NCBI RefSeq assembly: GCF_013464915.1
Contig: NZ_RAVT01000022.1
Span: 24,480-80,042 of the forward strand
From: Stenotrophomonas maltophilia
GTDB lineage: Bacteria > Pseudomonadota > Gammaproteobacteria > Xanthomonadales > Xanthomonadaceae
Direction of reading: 5' to 3'
Length of the DNA: 55,563 nt
Under the pieces are notes generated by a model. The model did no database searches and was not told where the DNA came from. It saw nothing but the letters and a program-made list of their open reading frames with translations. Shown piece after piece: positions 42,519-50,618 of the stretch (positions within the stretch are counted from its first letter, which is position 1; every line of letters begins with the position of its first letter). A program made the position numbers and the translations under genes.

Positions 42519-43427
42519 TTGATCATCAAAATTGTCATTGCAGCGCTGTTCGTGGCCTGCGTGCTGTACATCCACTTCCGTGGCAAGGTGCGCGCGCGCT
42601 GGTCGCGCCAGCTGCTGGACCACTCCAGTTTCATGGCCCCGATCAACGTGGTCATGTACATGTTCTCGAAGGTGCCGACCACCCCGTTCCTGGACCCGGC
42701 CAAGGAGTTCCCGCAGCTGGAGCCGCTGCGCCAGAACTGGCAGATGATCCGCGACGAGGCGCTGGCGCTGCGCGATGCACAGAAGATCGCTGCCTCCAGC
42801 ACGTTCAACGATGCCGGCTTCAATTCGTTCTTCCGCCGTGGCTGGAAGCGCTTCTACCTGAAGTGGTACGGCCCGTCGCACCCGTCGGCGAAGGCGATGT
42901 GCCCGAAGACCACGGCGCTGTTGGAATCGCTGCCGGACGTGCGTGCGGCGATGTTCGCGCAGCTGCCGTCGGGCAGTGAACTGCGCCCGCACCGCGACCC
43001 GTTCGCCGGTTCGCTGCGCCTGCACCTGGGCCTGGCCACGCCCAACAACGACGGCTGCTACATCGAAGTGGACGGCATCAAGAAGAGCTGGCGCGACGGC
43101 GAGTGGATGATGTTCGACGAGACCTACATCCACCACGCGCACAACGAGACGCCGGATGATCGCGTGATCCTGTTCTGCGACATCGCCCGCCCGCTGCGCT
43201 TCGGCTTGCCGGGCCTGTTCAACCGCGCGGTGGCGGCCACGCTGCTGGCCGGTGGTGCCTCGCCGAACCTGCCGGGTGACCCGACCGGTGGCGTCAACAA
43301 GGCCTTTGGCAGCGTCTACAAGGTGCGCCTGAAGGCCAAGGCGCTGCGCGAGCGCAGCGTGGTGGCCTACCAGCTGATCAAGTGGGGCCTGGTGGTGGCG
43401 GTGATCGCCGGTATCTGGGCGCTTTGA
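42519..43427 (+). CDS. lpxO: Lipid A hydroxylase LpxO (Fe2+/2-oxoglutarate dioxygenase)
   Basis: The 302-residue protein has an N-terminal transmembrane helix (IIKIVIAALFVACVLYIHF), a catalytic jelly roll with ELRPHRDPFAGSLRLHLGLATP and IHHAHNETPDDRVILF, and a C-terminal hydrophobic segment. The His-Arg-Asp (HRD) and distal His (HHAHNE) are the iron-binding triad, and the Arg of DDRV binds 2-oxoglutarate. LpxO 2-hydroxylates the lipid A acyl chain at the inner membrane. The start is TTG, backed by an exact GGAGG eight bases upstream. The kinase-like gene diverges from it. Confidence 0.85.
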   Translation: MIIKIVIAALFVACVLYIHFRGKVRARWSRQLLDHSSFMAPINVVMYMFSKVPTTPFLDPAKEFPQLEPLRQNWQMIRDEALALRDAQKIAASSTFNDAGFNSFFRRGWKRFYLKWYGPSHPSAKAMCPKTTALLESLPDVRAAMFAQLPSGSELRPHRDPFAGSLRLHLGLATPNNDGCYIEVDGIKKSWRDGEWMMFDETYIHHAHNETPDDRVILFCDIARPLRFGLPGLFNRAVAATLLAGGASPNLPGDPTGGVNKAFGSVYKVRLKAKALRERSVVAYQLIKWGLVVAVIAGIWAL

Positions 43428-43440
43428 TCGTTACATGCGG

Positions 43441-43466
43441 TTGCCGGCCAGCGGCCGGCACTACCG
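43441..43466. repeat. SMAG half element after lpxO
   Basis: TTGCCGGCCAGCGGCCGGCACTACC is a single GTAG-type hairpin in reverse orientation, lying 13 bases after the lpxO stop. Confidence 0.75.
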
Positions 43467-43474
43467 GAACATGA

Positions 43475-43506
43475 AAAAACCCGTGCTGTCGCCAGCGCGG
43501 GTTTTT
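43475..43506. terminator. Intrinsic terminator between lpxO and speE
   Basis: AAAAACCCG...CGGGTTTTT makes a stem flanked by A and T runs with a 14-base loop. The T-run continues as TTTTTCTTTT on the plus strand. It ends lpxO and may serve speE from the other side. Confidence 0.85.
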
Positions 43507-43554
43507 CTTTTGCATGGATGGGTGCCGACCGTTGGCCGGCACGCCTCAACCCCG

Positions 43555-43578
43555 GTAGGTGCCAACCTTGGTTGGCAC
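43555..43578. repeat. GTAG hairpin repeat after speE
   Basis: GTAGGTGCCAACC / GGTTGGCAC forms a hairpin just past the end of speE. The same sequence type occurs at 22.7 and 25.6 kb. Confidence 0.7.
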
Positions 43579-43587
43579 GCTTTCCGA

Positions 43588-44442
43588 TCAGCCCTTCAGC
43601 GCCGCCTGCACGAACGGCGGGGTCACCAGCACGCCGGTGTGCAGCGCGGCGGTGTAGTACAGGGTGTTGAAGGTCTTGGCGGCCGAGTCGGCCTGGCGGA
43701 AGTCGAAGCTGCTGTCGCCCTTGCGCGCCATGGTCACGCTCCACCAGCCGGTGGGGTAGCACGGCTGCGGGAACGGCAGGGTCTTGAACGAACCGAAGCC
43801 GGCCTTGCCCATCTCGGTGCGCATTTCGTTGATCAGGTCCAGCTGCATCAGCGGCGATTCGGACTGCTGCACCAGGATGCCGTCGTCCTTCAGGGCCTTG
43901 AAGCAGCTCTCGTAGAAGGCCTTGTTGAACAGGCCTTCGCCGGGGCCGACCGGGTCGGTCGAATCGACGATCACCACGTCCACGCTGCCCGCCGGGCAGT
44001 TGGCCATGTAGGCCACGCCGTCGTCGAACAGCAGCTCGGCGCGGGCATCGTCGTTGGAGTCGCACAGTTCCGGGAAGTGCTTGCGCGCCATCACGGTGAC
44101 CTGCTCGTCGATATCGCACTGGGTCACGCTCTCCACGCCGGTGTGCTTGAGCACTTCGCGCAGGGTGCCGCAGTCGCCGCCACCGATGATCACCACGCGC
44201 TTGGGCGCGGCGTGGGTGAACAGCACCGGGTGGCTGATCATCTCGTGGTAGAAGAAGTTGTCCTTGCTGGTCAGCATGATGGCCCCGTCGATGGTCATCA
44301 GGTTGCCCCAGTCGGTGGTCTGGAAGATCTCGATCTTCTGGAACGGCGACTGCACCTCGTCCAGCTTGCCGGTGATGCGGTAGCCGATGGCCGAGCCGGT
44401 GCGCTCGAAGTGTTCGATGTACCAGTTATTGCTGTCAGTCAT
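43588..44442 (-). CDS. speE: Spermidine synthase
   Basis: The 284 residues carry the N-terminal beta domain (EVQSPFQKIEIFQTTDWGNLMTIDGAIMLTSKDNFFYHEMISHP), the SAM-binding VVIIGGGDCGTLREVLKH and CDIDEQVTVMARKHFPEL, and the catalytic Asp in DVVIVDSTDPVGPGEGLFNKAFY. This is bacterial SpeE from end to end, making spermidine from putrescine and decarboxylated SAM. Its ATG is chosen at 44442 because the family begins MTDSNNWYIE. It diverges from the arginine decarboxylase gene across a palindrome-rich 191-base region. Confidence 0.95.
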   Translation of the reverse strand: MTDSNNWYIEHFERTGSAIGYRITGKLDEVQSPFQKIEIFQTTDWGNLMTIDGAIMLTSKDNFFYHEMISHPVLFTHAAPKRVVIIGGGDCGTLREVLKHTGVESVTQCDIDEQVTVMARKHFPELCDSNDDARAELLFDDGVAYMANCPAGSVDVVIVDSTDPVGPGEGLFNKAFYESCFKALKDDGILVQQSESPLMQLDLINEMRTEMGKAGFGSFKTLPFPQPCYPTGWWSVTMARKGDSSFDFRQADSAAKTFNTLYYTAALHTGVLVTPPFVQAALKG

Positions 44443-44531
44443 TGGAAAACAGTCCTGTTCGGAGGGGTGGAGCCGGGCTGGCGGGCGGGGCCGCGTGGCA
44501 CAGATGCCACATCCGGACGGATCGGCCCGTT

Positions 44532-44600
44532 CAGGTTGGAACCTGTCACGGGCGCGGGCGCGCATGATAACGAACCTGTGGGCATATAGGCGTTATCATG
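44532..44600. promoter_or_regulatory. Palindromic control region shared by speE and speA
   Basis: CAGGTT-GG-AACCTG (44532-44545) is a 14-bp palindrome. CATGATAACG (44563-44572) and CGTTATCATG (44591-44600) are perfect 10-bp inverted repeats 18 bases apart. AACCTGT recurs at 44540 and 44573. CATATAGG lies between the arms as a possible -10. The second arm ends 33 bases before the speA ATG, and the first palindrome lies 90 bases from the speE start. Confidence 0.55.
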
Positions 44601-44633
44601 CCCCCCCTTTTATTGCCAACAAGGCCGACTGAA

Positions 44634-46523
44634 ATGACCGATTGGTCCCTCGACCAAGCCCGCAAGACCTACTCGATCCCGCATTGGGCGGACGGTTACT
44701 TCGACGTGGATCAGGCCGGGCACATGGTGGTGAGACCGACCGGGGCGGACGGCCCGGTGGTGTCGCTGCCCAAGGTGGTGGACGCGGCCCGTGCGGCCGG
44801 CGCCAAGCTGCCGCTGCTGGTGCGCTTCCCGGACATCCTCGGCCAGCGCCTAGGCAAGCTGCAGGCGGCCTTCGGCCAGGCCCAGCAGGACTGGGAATAC
44901 AGTGGCGGCTACACCGCCGTATACCCGATCAAGGTCAACCAGACCCGCGGCGTGGCCGGCACCCTGGCCAGCCACCACGGCGAGGGCTTCGGCCTGGAAG
45001 CGGGCAGCAAGCCAGAGCTGATGGCCGTGCTGGCGCTGTCGCGCCCGGGTGGCCTGATCGTCTGCAACGGCTACAAGGACCGCGAGTACATCCGCCTGGC
45101 CCTGATCGGCCGCAAGCTGGGCCTGCAGACCTTCATCGTCATCGAGAAGCCGTCCGAGCTGAAGCTGGTGCTGGAAGAGTCCAAGGCGCTGGACGTGAAG
45201 CCGGGCCTGGGCGTGCGCATGCGCCTGGCCTCGCTGGGCGCCGGCAAGTGGCAGAACAGCGGTGGCGACAAGGCCAAGTTCGGCCTGTCCCCGCGCCAGC
45301 TGCTGGACCTGTGGAAGTCGCTGCGTGACACCGAGTACGCCGACTGCCTGAACCTGCTGCACTTCCACATGGGTTCGCAGATCTCCAACGTGCGCGACAT
45401 CGCCAACGGCATGCGCGAAGCCACCCGCTACTTCGTGGAGCTGTCGCGCCTGGGCGCGAAGATCACCCACGTCGACGTGGGCGGTGGCCTGGGCGTGGAT
45501 TACGAAGGCACCCGTTCGCGCAGCTTCTGCTCGATCAACTACGGCCTGCACTCCTATGCCAGCAACATCGTGCAGCCGCTGGCCAATGCCTGCGAAGAAT
45601 TCGGCCTGACCCCGCCGCGCATCGTCACCGAGTGCGGCCGCGCGATGACTGCGCACCACGCGGTGCTGATCGCCAACGTGTCGGAAGTGGAAGAGGCGCA
45701 GGAAGGCCGCGTGCCGGACCAGCACGACGACGAGCCGGCGGCGATCCGCCACCTGCGCGAGATCCACGACGAGCTGGACGTGCGCCCGGCGGTGGAGCTG
45801 TTCCAGGAAGCGCAGCATTTCCACGCCGAAGGCCTGGCCAGCTACGCGCTGGGCCAGATTGACCTGCCGCAGCGTGCGCGCATCGACGATCTGTTCTACG
45901 CCATCGCCCACGGCGTGCGTGCGCGCCTGAGCTACGACGAGAAGAGCCATCGCCCGGTGCTGGACGAACTGAACGAGCGCCTGGTCGACAAGTACTTCGT
46001 CAACTTCAGCGTGTTCGAATCGATCCCGGACGTGTGGGCGATCGACCAGGTGTTCCCGATCGTGCCGATCGAGCGCCTGGACGAAACCCCGGACCGTCGC
46101 GGCATCATCGCCGACATGACCTGCGACTCGGACGGCATGGTGGAAACCTATGTCGAGAACGAGAGCCTGGACAGCTCGCTGCCGCTGCACAAGATGAAGC
46201 CGGGCGAGAGCTACCGCATCGGCTTCTTCATGGTGGGCGCCTACCAGGAAATCCTGGGCGACATCCACAACCTGTTCGGCGATACCGACGCGGTGGAAGT
46301 GCTGGCTGACGCCGATGGCTATGCCATCACCCAGCAGCGCCGTGGCGATACCACCGACGTGATGCTGGACTACGTGGGTTACCGCCTGGACGAACTGCGT
46401 GCGACCTATGCGCAGCGTGTGGCCGAGGCACAGCTGTCGCCGGAACGCGCGCAGGAGCTGTCCGAAGCGCTGGAAGCCGGCCTGACCGGCTACACCTACC
46501 TGTCCGACGAACCGTTGGTGTGA
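44634..46523 (+). CDS. speA: Biosynthetic arginine decarboxylase
   Basis: The 629-residue product is of usual SpeA length. PLP Lys100 lies in GGYTAVYPIKVNQ, LNLLHFHMGSQISNVRDI is the PLP-phosphate neighbourhood, THVDVGGGLGVDYEGTRS the glycine loop, and DLFYAIAHG plus DVWAIDQVFPIVPIERLDE the C-terminal lobe with MTCDSDGMV carrying the active Cys-Asp. It converts arginine to agmatine, feeding putrescine and, with SpeE, spermidine. The start is placed at the family MTDWSLD. The divergent speE and shared palindromes suggest co-regulation. Confidence 0.95.
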   Translation: MTDWSLDQARKTYSIPHWADGYFDVDQAGHMVVRPTGADGPVVSLPKVVDAARAAGAKLPLLVRFPDILGQRLGKLQAAFGQAQQDWEYSGGYTAVYPIKVNQTRGVAGTLASHHGEGFGLEAGSKPELMAVLALSRPGGLIVCNGYKDREYIRLALIGRKLGLQTFIVIEKPSELKLVLEESKALDVKPGLGVRMRLASLGAGKWQNSGGDKAKFGLSPRQLLDLWKSLRDTEYADCLNLLHFHMGSQISNVRDIANGMREATRYFVELSRLGAKITHVDVGGGLGVDYEGTRSRSFCSINYGLHSYASNIVQPLANACEEFGLTPPRIVTECGRAMTAHHAVLIANVSEVEEAQEGRVPDQHDDEPAAIRHLREIHDELDVRPAVELFQEAQHFHAEGLASYALGQIDLPQRARIDDLFYAIAHGVRARLSYDEKSHRPVLDELNERLVDKYFVNFSVFESIPDVWAIDQVFPIVPIERLDETPDRRGIIADMTCDSDGMVETYVENESLDSSLPLHKMKPGESYRIGFFMVGAYQEILGDIHNLFGDTDAVEVLADADGYAITQQRRGDTTDVMLDYVGYRLDELRATYAQRVAEAQLSPERAQELSEALEAGLTGYTYLSDEPLV

Positions 46524-46566
46524 GGCCAACGGGAACGCCGGGCATGGCCCGGCGCTACCGGTCCCG

Positions 46567-46887
46567 ATGAGCGCACGCGCGATCTTCCATCTGTTCCTGC
46601 ATGCCGCCGTGCCAGCCCTGCTGGCATGGCTGTTCTGGCGCAAGCGCTTCGCCTCGGCGTGGTTGCTGCTGCTGCTGGGTTGGATCATCGATCTGGACCA
46701 CCTGCTGGCCGATCCGATCTACGCGCCGAACCGTTGCAGCATCGGTTTCCATCCGCTGCACACCGCACCGGCGATTGCGGTCTATGCGGGGTTGTGCGTG
46801 CCGAAGAAAACGCGGTTGTTCGGCATCGGTTTGATCATCCACATCGTGCTGGACGCGATTGACTGCTGGTGGATGCATCACCGCTGA
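46567..46887 (+). CDS. Small DUF6122-type membrane protein
   Basis: The 106-residue product has three to four hydrophobic helices with the pattern FLHAAVPALLAWLFW, GWIIDLDHLLADPIYAPNRCSIGFHPLHTAPAI and LIIHIVLDAIDCWWMHH. The conserved His-Asp cluster (DLDHLLADP...HPLHT...HIVLDAIDCWW) resembles the metal-binding pattern of small bacterial membrane hydrolases such as YdjM. It follows speA by 43 bases, with a GCCGGGC...GCCCGGC hairpin between. Function unknown. Confidence 0.65.
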   Translation: MSARAIFHLFLHAAVPALLAWLFWRKRFASAWLLLLLGWIIDLDHLLADPIYAPNRCSIGFHPLHTAPAIAVYAGLCVPKKTRLFGIGLIIHIVLDAIDCWWMHHR

Positions 46888-46916
46888 TGCGGAACTGGAA
46901 TGACCGGCGAAGGCGG

Positions 46917-47004
46917 GTAGAGTCGACTGTTAGTCGACTGCTCTTGGCTGCGGTGCCGGGAAATCCCGCGCTGCGCGCGAAAGTCGACTGACAGTCGACT
47001 CTAC
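46917..47004. repeat. SMAG inverted pair
   Basis: GTAGAGTCGACTG (46917) is mirrored by its inverse ending AGTCGACTCTAC (47004), with a 44-base spacer containing the CGCGCTGCGCGCG hairpin. It separates the DUF6122-like and histidine kinase genes, which converge here. Confidence 0.85.
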
Positions 47005-47030
47005 CGGCCTGGCGTTCCAGCGTTGACGAG

Positions 47031-48350
47031 TCACCCCGCTGGCAACCACACCGTCGCCCGCAACCCTGGCTGCGCATTCTCCAACGCCAACCGCCCGCCG
47101 TAGCTGGCGGCGATATCGCCCACGATCGCCAGGCCCAGCCCGCTGCTGCCTTCGCGCTCATCCAGCCGCACGCCACGCTGCACCACCTGCGCCAGCGCCT
47201 CTGCCGCAAGACCGGGGCCGTCGTCACGCACGTCGATGCGCAGCTGCCCTTCGTGGATGTCAGCGCCGACGCTGACCTGCTGCCGTGCCCATCGCCCCGC
47301 GTTGTCCAACAGGTTGCCCAGCATCTCTTCCAGATCCGCACTGGCACCGGCGAACTGCAGCGCCGGATCGATGCCTTCCGCCGTGAACGCAATGCCGCGC
47401 TCGCCATGCACGCGTGCCATCAACCGGCACAGCGCCTGTGCGACAGTCGCCACGTCGGTGCGTTGGCGATGGTCGGCGGCCAGTCCGGCAGCCAAGTAAC
47501 GGTCGACGCTGGCCTGCATGCGCGCACTTTGTTCGCGCACAGTGCCACGCCAATGCGCACCTTCGCCGTCGGCCTCGGTAGCCAGCACGCTCAGCGGAGT
47601 CTTCAGCGCATGCGCCAGATCCTGTGCGCTGGTGCGTGCCCGCGCGACCATGCGCTGCTGGTGCTCCAGCAGTGCGTTGAGTTCTTCACCCAGCGGCGCG
47701 ACCTCCGCGCCCAATCCGCGCGTCTCGATGTGCTGCGCATCACCGCGCCGCACCCGTTCCAGCTGCGCACCGAGGCGATGCAGCGGACGCAGGCCGAAGT
47801 GCACCTGGCTGGCCAGCACCGCCAGCCACGCTGCGACCAGCACGCCCAGGGCGATGGCGGTGCGCTGCCGGAATGCGGCGACATCGGCATCCAGCGCGCT
47901 GCGGTCGGTGGCGACCACGGCCACGAACGATTCACTGGCGCGCGGCAGGCGCACCTGCTGCACGCGTGCGCGCAGCGATTGCTGCAGGGGGCCGGTCAGG
48001 TTGCGGGTGGCCGCTCCAGTGGCCGTAGCCGGCAGCGTTTCATCCCACAACGAGCGTGACTGCAGCAGCACGCGGCCATCGGCACCGGCGATCTGCCAGT
48101 ACGCACCGGAGAACACCCGCTGGAAGCGGGCGTCATTGGGTTCCTGGCGCAGGCGCAGCTGTCCTTCCGGGTCCACTTCGGCCTGCGCCAGCAGGGTCAG
48201 CATGTCCTGCTGCAGCTCGTGGTCCAGCCGATCACGCGCGCTGCGCTTGAACAGTTCGCCCAGCAGCGCACTGGCCAGCAACGAGACCAGCAGCAGGCCA
48301 GCGCCGCCGGCCAGCAGCAGGCGCCGCCGCAGCGAGGGCTGCCGCGTCAC
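47031..48350 (-). CDS. Sensor histidine kinase, PhoQ-like
   Basis: The 439-residue protein has two transmembrane helices (about 10-31 and 164-182) framing a periplasmic domain of about 130 residues. A HAMP-like stretch follows, then the H-box with His247 in AQDLAHALKTPLSVLA, the N-box DLEEMLGNLLDNAGRWA, and G boxes DDGPGLAAE and GSSGLGLAIVGDIA. HALKTPL is the PhoQ-subfamily H-box. Start: GTG at 48350 overlaps the regulator's TGA by GTGA. It is co-transcribed after a PepSY gene and its regulator, so it probably senses divalent metal or an acyl/peptide signal as PhoQ does. Confidence 0.88.
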   Translation of the reverse strand: MTRQPSLRRRLLLAGGAGLLLVSLLASALLGELFKRSARDRLDHELQQDMLTLLAQAEVDPEGQLRLRQEPNDARFQRVFSGAYWQIAGADGRVLLQSRSLWDETLPATATGAATRNLTGPLQQSLRARVQQVRLPRASESFVAVVATDRSALDADVAAFRQRTAIALGVLVAAWLAVLASQVHFGLRPLHRLGAQLERVRRGDAQHIETRGLGAEVAPLGEELNALLEHQQRMVARARTSAQDLAHALKTPLSVLATEADGEGAHWRGTVREQSARMQASVDRYLAAGLAADHRQRTDVATVAQALCRLMARVHGERGIAFTAEGIDPALQFAGASADLEEMLGNLLDNAGRWARQQVSVGADIHEGQLRIDVRDDGPGLAAEALAQVVQRGVRLDEREGSSGLGLAIVGDIAASYGGRLALENAQPGLRATVWLPAG

Positions 48351-49006
48351 GGCGCCGCCAGCCGCCAACCCTGGCCGCGCACGGTCTGGATCAGCTCGGT
48401 GCCGAGCTTGCGGCGCACACGCCCCAGCAGCACATCCAGCGCGTTGGAGTCGGGATCCAACCCGCCCTCGAACACCTGTTCACCCAGCCGGTCGCGGCCG
48501 ATCACCTGGCCGCTGTGATGGATGAAGTAGCTGAGCAGGCGGAACTCCTGCGGGCTCAGCGACAGCGCCTGCCCATCCAGCTCGAAGCGGCCTGCATTGA
48601 CGTCCAGCTGCAGCGGGCCGCAGTGCAGGCGCGGGCTGGCGTGGCCATGGCTGCGGCGGATCAGGGCGCGCAGGCGCAGCACCAGTTCGTCGGCCTGGAA
48701 CGGTTTGGTCAGGTAGTCGTCGGCACCGGCATCGAACCCGGCCAGCTTGTCGTGCCAGCGCCCGCGCGCGGTCAGCACCAGCACCGGGAAGCTGCGGCCA
48801 TTGCCGCGCCAGCGCTCGATCACGCTCAGTCCGTCCAGCCCGGGCAGGCCGAGGTCGACGATGGCCGCCTGCAGCTCTTCGATCTGGCCGATCTCCTCGG
48901 CCTCGCGCCCGTCGGCAACCTGGTGCACCACGTAGCCGGCCTGCTCCAGCAGGGGCACCAGGCGCTGCGCCAGCGCGGCGTCGTCTTCGGCCAACAGGAT
49001 GCGCAT
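48347..49006 (-). CDS. OmpR-family response regulator, PhoP-like
   Basis: The 219-residue protein has the receiver domain with the acidic pair DD near 8-9, phospho-acceptor Asp51 (IVDLGLPG), Thr79 and Lys101 (YLTKPF). A winged-helix DNA-binding domain (about 130-218) includes LSPQEFRLLSYFIHHSGQVIGRDRL and LDVLLGRVRRKL. A stop overlap of 4 bases with the kinase and 1 base with the PepSY gene shows a tight operon. Likely targets are the divergent PepSY gene and itself, from the operator cluster at 49344-49386. Confidence 0.9.
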   Translation of the reverse strand: MRILLAEDDAALAQRLVPLLEQAGYVVHQVADGREAEEIGQIEELQAAIVDLGLPGLDGLSVIERWRGNGRSFPVLVLTARGRWHDKLAGFDAGADDYLTKPFQADELVLRLRALIRRSHGHASPRLHCGPLQLDVNAGRFELDGQALSLSPQEFRLLSYFIHHSGQVIGRDRLGEQVFEGGLDPDSNALDVLLGRVRRKLGTELIQTVRGQGWRLAAP

Positions 49007-49296
49007 CAGTCGTCGAGCTCCGTCTTCAGCAGCTTTCCGCTGCGCGCATCATAGTCCAGCTCCACCACCACGCCGTCACCGCGCAGGATCTCCACTTCGT
49101 AGACGCCGTCGTCCAGCTCCACTTCCAGCAGCTGCCCCGGGTAACGCTTGAGTGCATCACGCACCACGCTTTCCAGCGGCACGTAACGGCCCTGCTGCAC
49201 AGCACGACGCGCCACCTGCTGCGCCGGATCCTGCACGGGCGCGGCGGCGGTCGGGGCGCTGGCCAGGGCCAGCAGCAGGGGCAGGGTGGAGAGCAT
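49006..49296 (-). CDS. Small exported PepSY-domain protein, first gene of the two-component operon
   Basis: The 96-residue product has a signal peptide (LSTLPLLLALASAPTAAAP) and one PepSY domain (RRAVQQGRYVPLESVVRDALKRYPGQLLEVELDDGVYEVEILRGDGVVVELDYDARSGKLL) with the usual E.E...G...YEV and D..G.LL ends. PepSY proteins in the periplasm often modulate peptidases or sensor kinases. It overlaps the regulator by one base. The related protein at 49448 is the divergent partner, so two PepSY proteins bracket the same operator. Confidence 0.85.
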   Translation of the reverse strand: MLSTLPLLLALASAPTAAAPVQDPAQQVARRAVQQGRYVPLESVVRDALKRYPGQLLEVELDDGVYEVEILRGDGVVVELDYDARSGKLLKTELDD

Positions 49297-49343
49297 CGGG
49301 GTGCAGGGCGGGCTGTAGGAACAGGCGTGAGTGTGGCGGGGGT

Positions 49344-49386
49344 GACTAACAACGGGCTAACAGCTTCGGCTAAGGCGCTGTTAACC
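49344..49386. promoter_or_regulatory. CTAAC-box cluster between the two PepSY genes (candidate regulator-binding site)
   Basis: GACTAAC (49344), GGCTAAC (49355) and GGCTAAG (49368) are direct repeats spaced 11 and 13 bases, one helical turn apart, as OmpR-family regulators bind. TAACAGC (49358-49364) and GCTGTTA (49377-49383) are inverted around the last one. The cluster sits 48 bases from the minus-strand start and 62 bases from the plus-strand start, so it can control both PepSY transcripts. Confidence 0.55.
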
Positions 49387-49447
49387 GGAGCATGCATCGT
49401 GGCGTTGCCGGGATGGTCCGGCCACGAACACGAACAGGAGAACCCCC

Positions 49448-49882
49448 ATGTTGAAGTCGCTCACCCTCGCCACCGTTGCCCTGCTGGCCATCGCGCCGGC
49501 CGCACAGGCCGCGCCGCTGGGCATGGCCCAGGTTGAACAGACCCTGCGCAAGGCCGGCTACACCCAGATCCACGAGATCGAACGCGATGATGGCCTGTGG
49601 GAGGCCGACGTGAGCCGCGCCGATGGCCGCTTCAGCGAGGTCTACGTTGACCCGAAGACCGGCGAGATCTTCGACGAGCACAGCAGCCGCACGCTGTTGA
49701 CCACCGAGCAGGTGCTGGCACGGGCACAGGCGCATGGGCTGCGCGACATCCATTCGCTGGAACGCGATGGTGCGACCTGGTCGCTGGAAGCGCGCAATGC
49801 CCGCAACCAGAAGGTGGACGTGCGCCTGAGCGGTTATGACGGCCGCATCCTGCACAGCGAGCGCGATGGCTGGCTGGATTGA
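49448..49882 (+). CDS. Exported protein with two PepSY-like domains
   Basis: The 144 residues begin with a signal peptide (MLKSLTLATVALLAIAPAAQAA). The first PepSY-like segment (about 27-72) reads VEQTLRKAGYTQIHEIERDDGLWEADVSRADGRFSEVYVDPKTGEI. The second (about 85-140) reads LARAQAHGLRDIHSLERDGATWSLEARNARNQKVDVRLSGYDGRIL. An AGGAGAA site precedes the ATG. It is divergent from the two-component operon and shares its operator cluster; it may be its main target and a feedback partner of the kinase. Confidence 0.85.
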   Translation: MLKSLTLATVALLAIAPAAQAAPLGMAQVEQTLRKAGYTQIHEIERDDGLWEADVSRADGRFSEVYVDPKTGEIFDEHSSRTLLTTEQVLARAQAHGLRDIHSLERDGATWSLEARNARNQKVDVRLSGYDGRILHSERDGWLD

Positions 49883-49889
49883 CCTGATG

Positions 49890-49963
49890 GTAGTGCCGGC
49901 CGCTGGCCGGCAACCCATGATCGTTTCCAACCCCGCGAGTCGCCGGCCAGCGGCCGGCGCTAC
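49890..49963. repeat. SMAG inverted pair
   Basis: GTAGTGCCGGCCGCTGGCCGGC (from 49890) and the inverse GCCGGCCAGCGGCCGGCGCTAC (to 49963) flank a 30-base spacer. A third hairpin element follows to about 50000. They separate the PepSY gene from the secreted gene on the other strand. Confidence 0.85.
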
Positions 49964-50009
49964 CGTGCGACTACCAGCCGAGCAAGGGCTCGGCTCAACA
50001 GGAGCTGGC

Positions 50010-50492
50010 TTACCAGCCGAACGGCGGCGGGTAGTCCCAGTAGCCCGGCCCGCGTCCGTAATAGCCGCCATACGGGCCGAAGAAGCCCGGGCCCTTGCCC
50101 TCGCTCACGTGGATGTTGACGTTGACCCCATGGGTCTTGCCCTCATCGGTGGTGTAGTTCTTGCTCAGGTTCAGCGTGGCGGCGTTGTAGTGGCTGTTGC
50201 CGCCGTTCTTGGAATAGCCGATGCCGGTGGTGAAGCTGCCGGACACCTTGACCTTGTCGTCGGTCACGTCGGCGATCTTCGCGTCGTCGTGCACGCGCGG
50301 ACCGCTCTTGTCACCGTAGTACGTGCCCGGCGGATCCTGTTTCAGGCTCGCATCGTTGAGGTAGCGCATCGGCGCCTGCGGCAGCGTCAGGTCCAGGCCG
50401 GCGGCCTGCGGCGCGGTGGCGCCGGCGGCAGACTGGGCCAGTACGGTTCCCGGCAGGGCCAGGCACAGCAGCAGGGTCAGGGGGCGGATCAT
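50010..50492 (-). CDS. Secreted protein with Gly/Tyr/Pro-rich end
   Basis: The 160-residue product has a signal peptide (MIRPLTLLLCLALPGTVLAQ). A beta-rich middle has a repeating polar pattern (KVKVSGSFTTGIGYSKNGGNSHYNAATLNLSKNY..THGVNVNIHVSE). The tail GPGFFGPYGGYYGRGPGYWDYPPPFGW is Gly/Tyr/Pro rich. The middle pattern resembles strands of small outer-membrane or amyloid-like secreted proteins; no family is recognised. The ribosome site is not strong. Confidence 0.6.
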   Translation of the reverse strand: MIRPLTLLLCLALPGTVLAQSAAGATAPQAAGLDLTLPQAPMRYLNDASLKQDPPGTYYGDKSGPRVHDDAKIADVTDDKVKVSGSFTTGIGYSKNGGNSHYNAATLNLSKNYTTDEGKTHGVNVNIHVSEGKGPGFFGPYGGYYGRGPGYWDYPPPFGW

Positions 50493-50618
50493 GACGGCGC
50501 TCCAGCGGACAGGTGGCCACGCAACACGCGGCGGTACAGGCCGACGCTAGCAGGGGCTGCTTGAATGATGCCTGTCGGCGCCGGATTGGGGTAGAGCCAG
50601 GCCATGCCTGGCTGCAGG

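Noticed and set aside
44850-46688. A 612-residue minus-strand frame over speA
   Set aside because: Antisense shadow of speA; composition typical of codon-aligned antisense frames.
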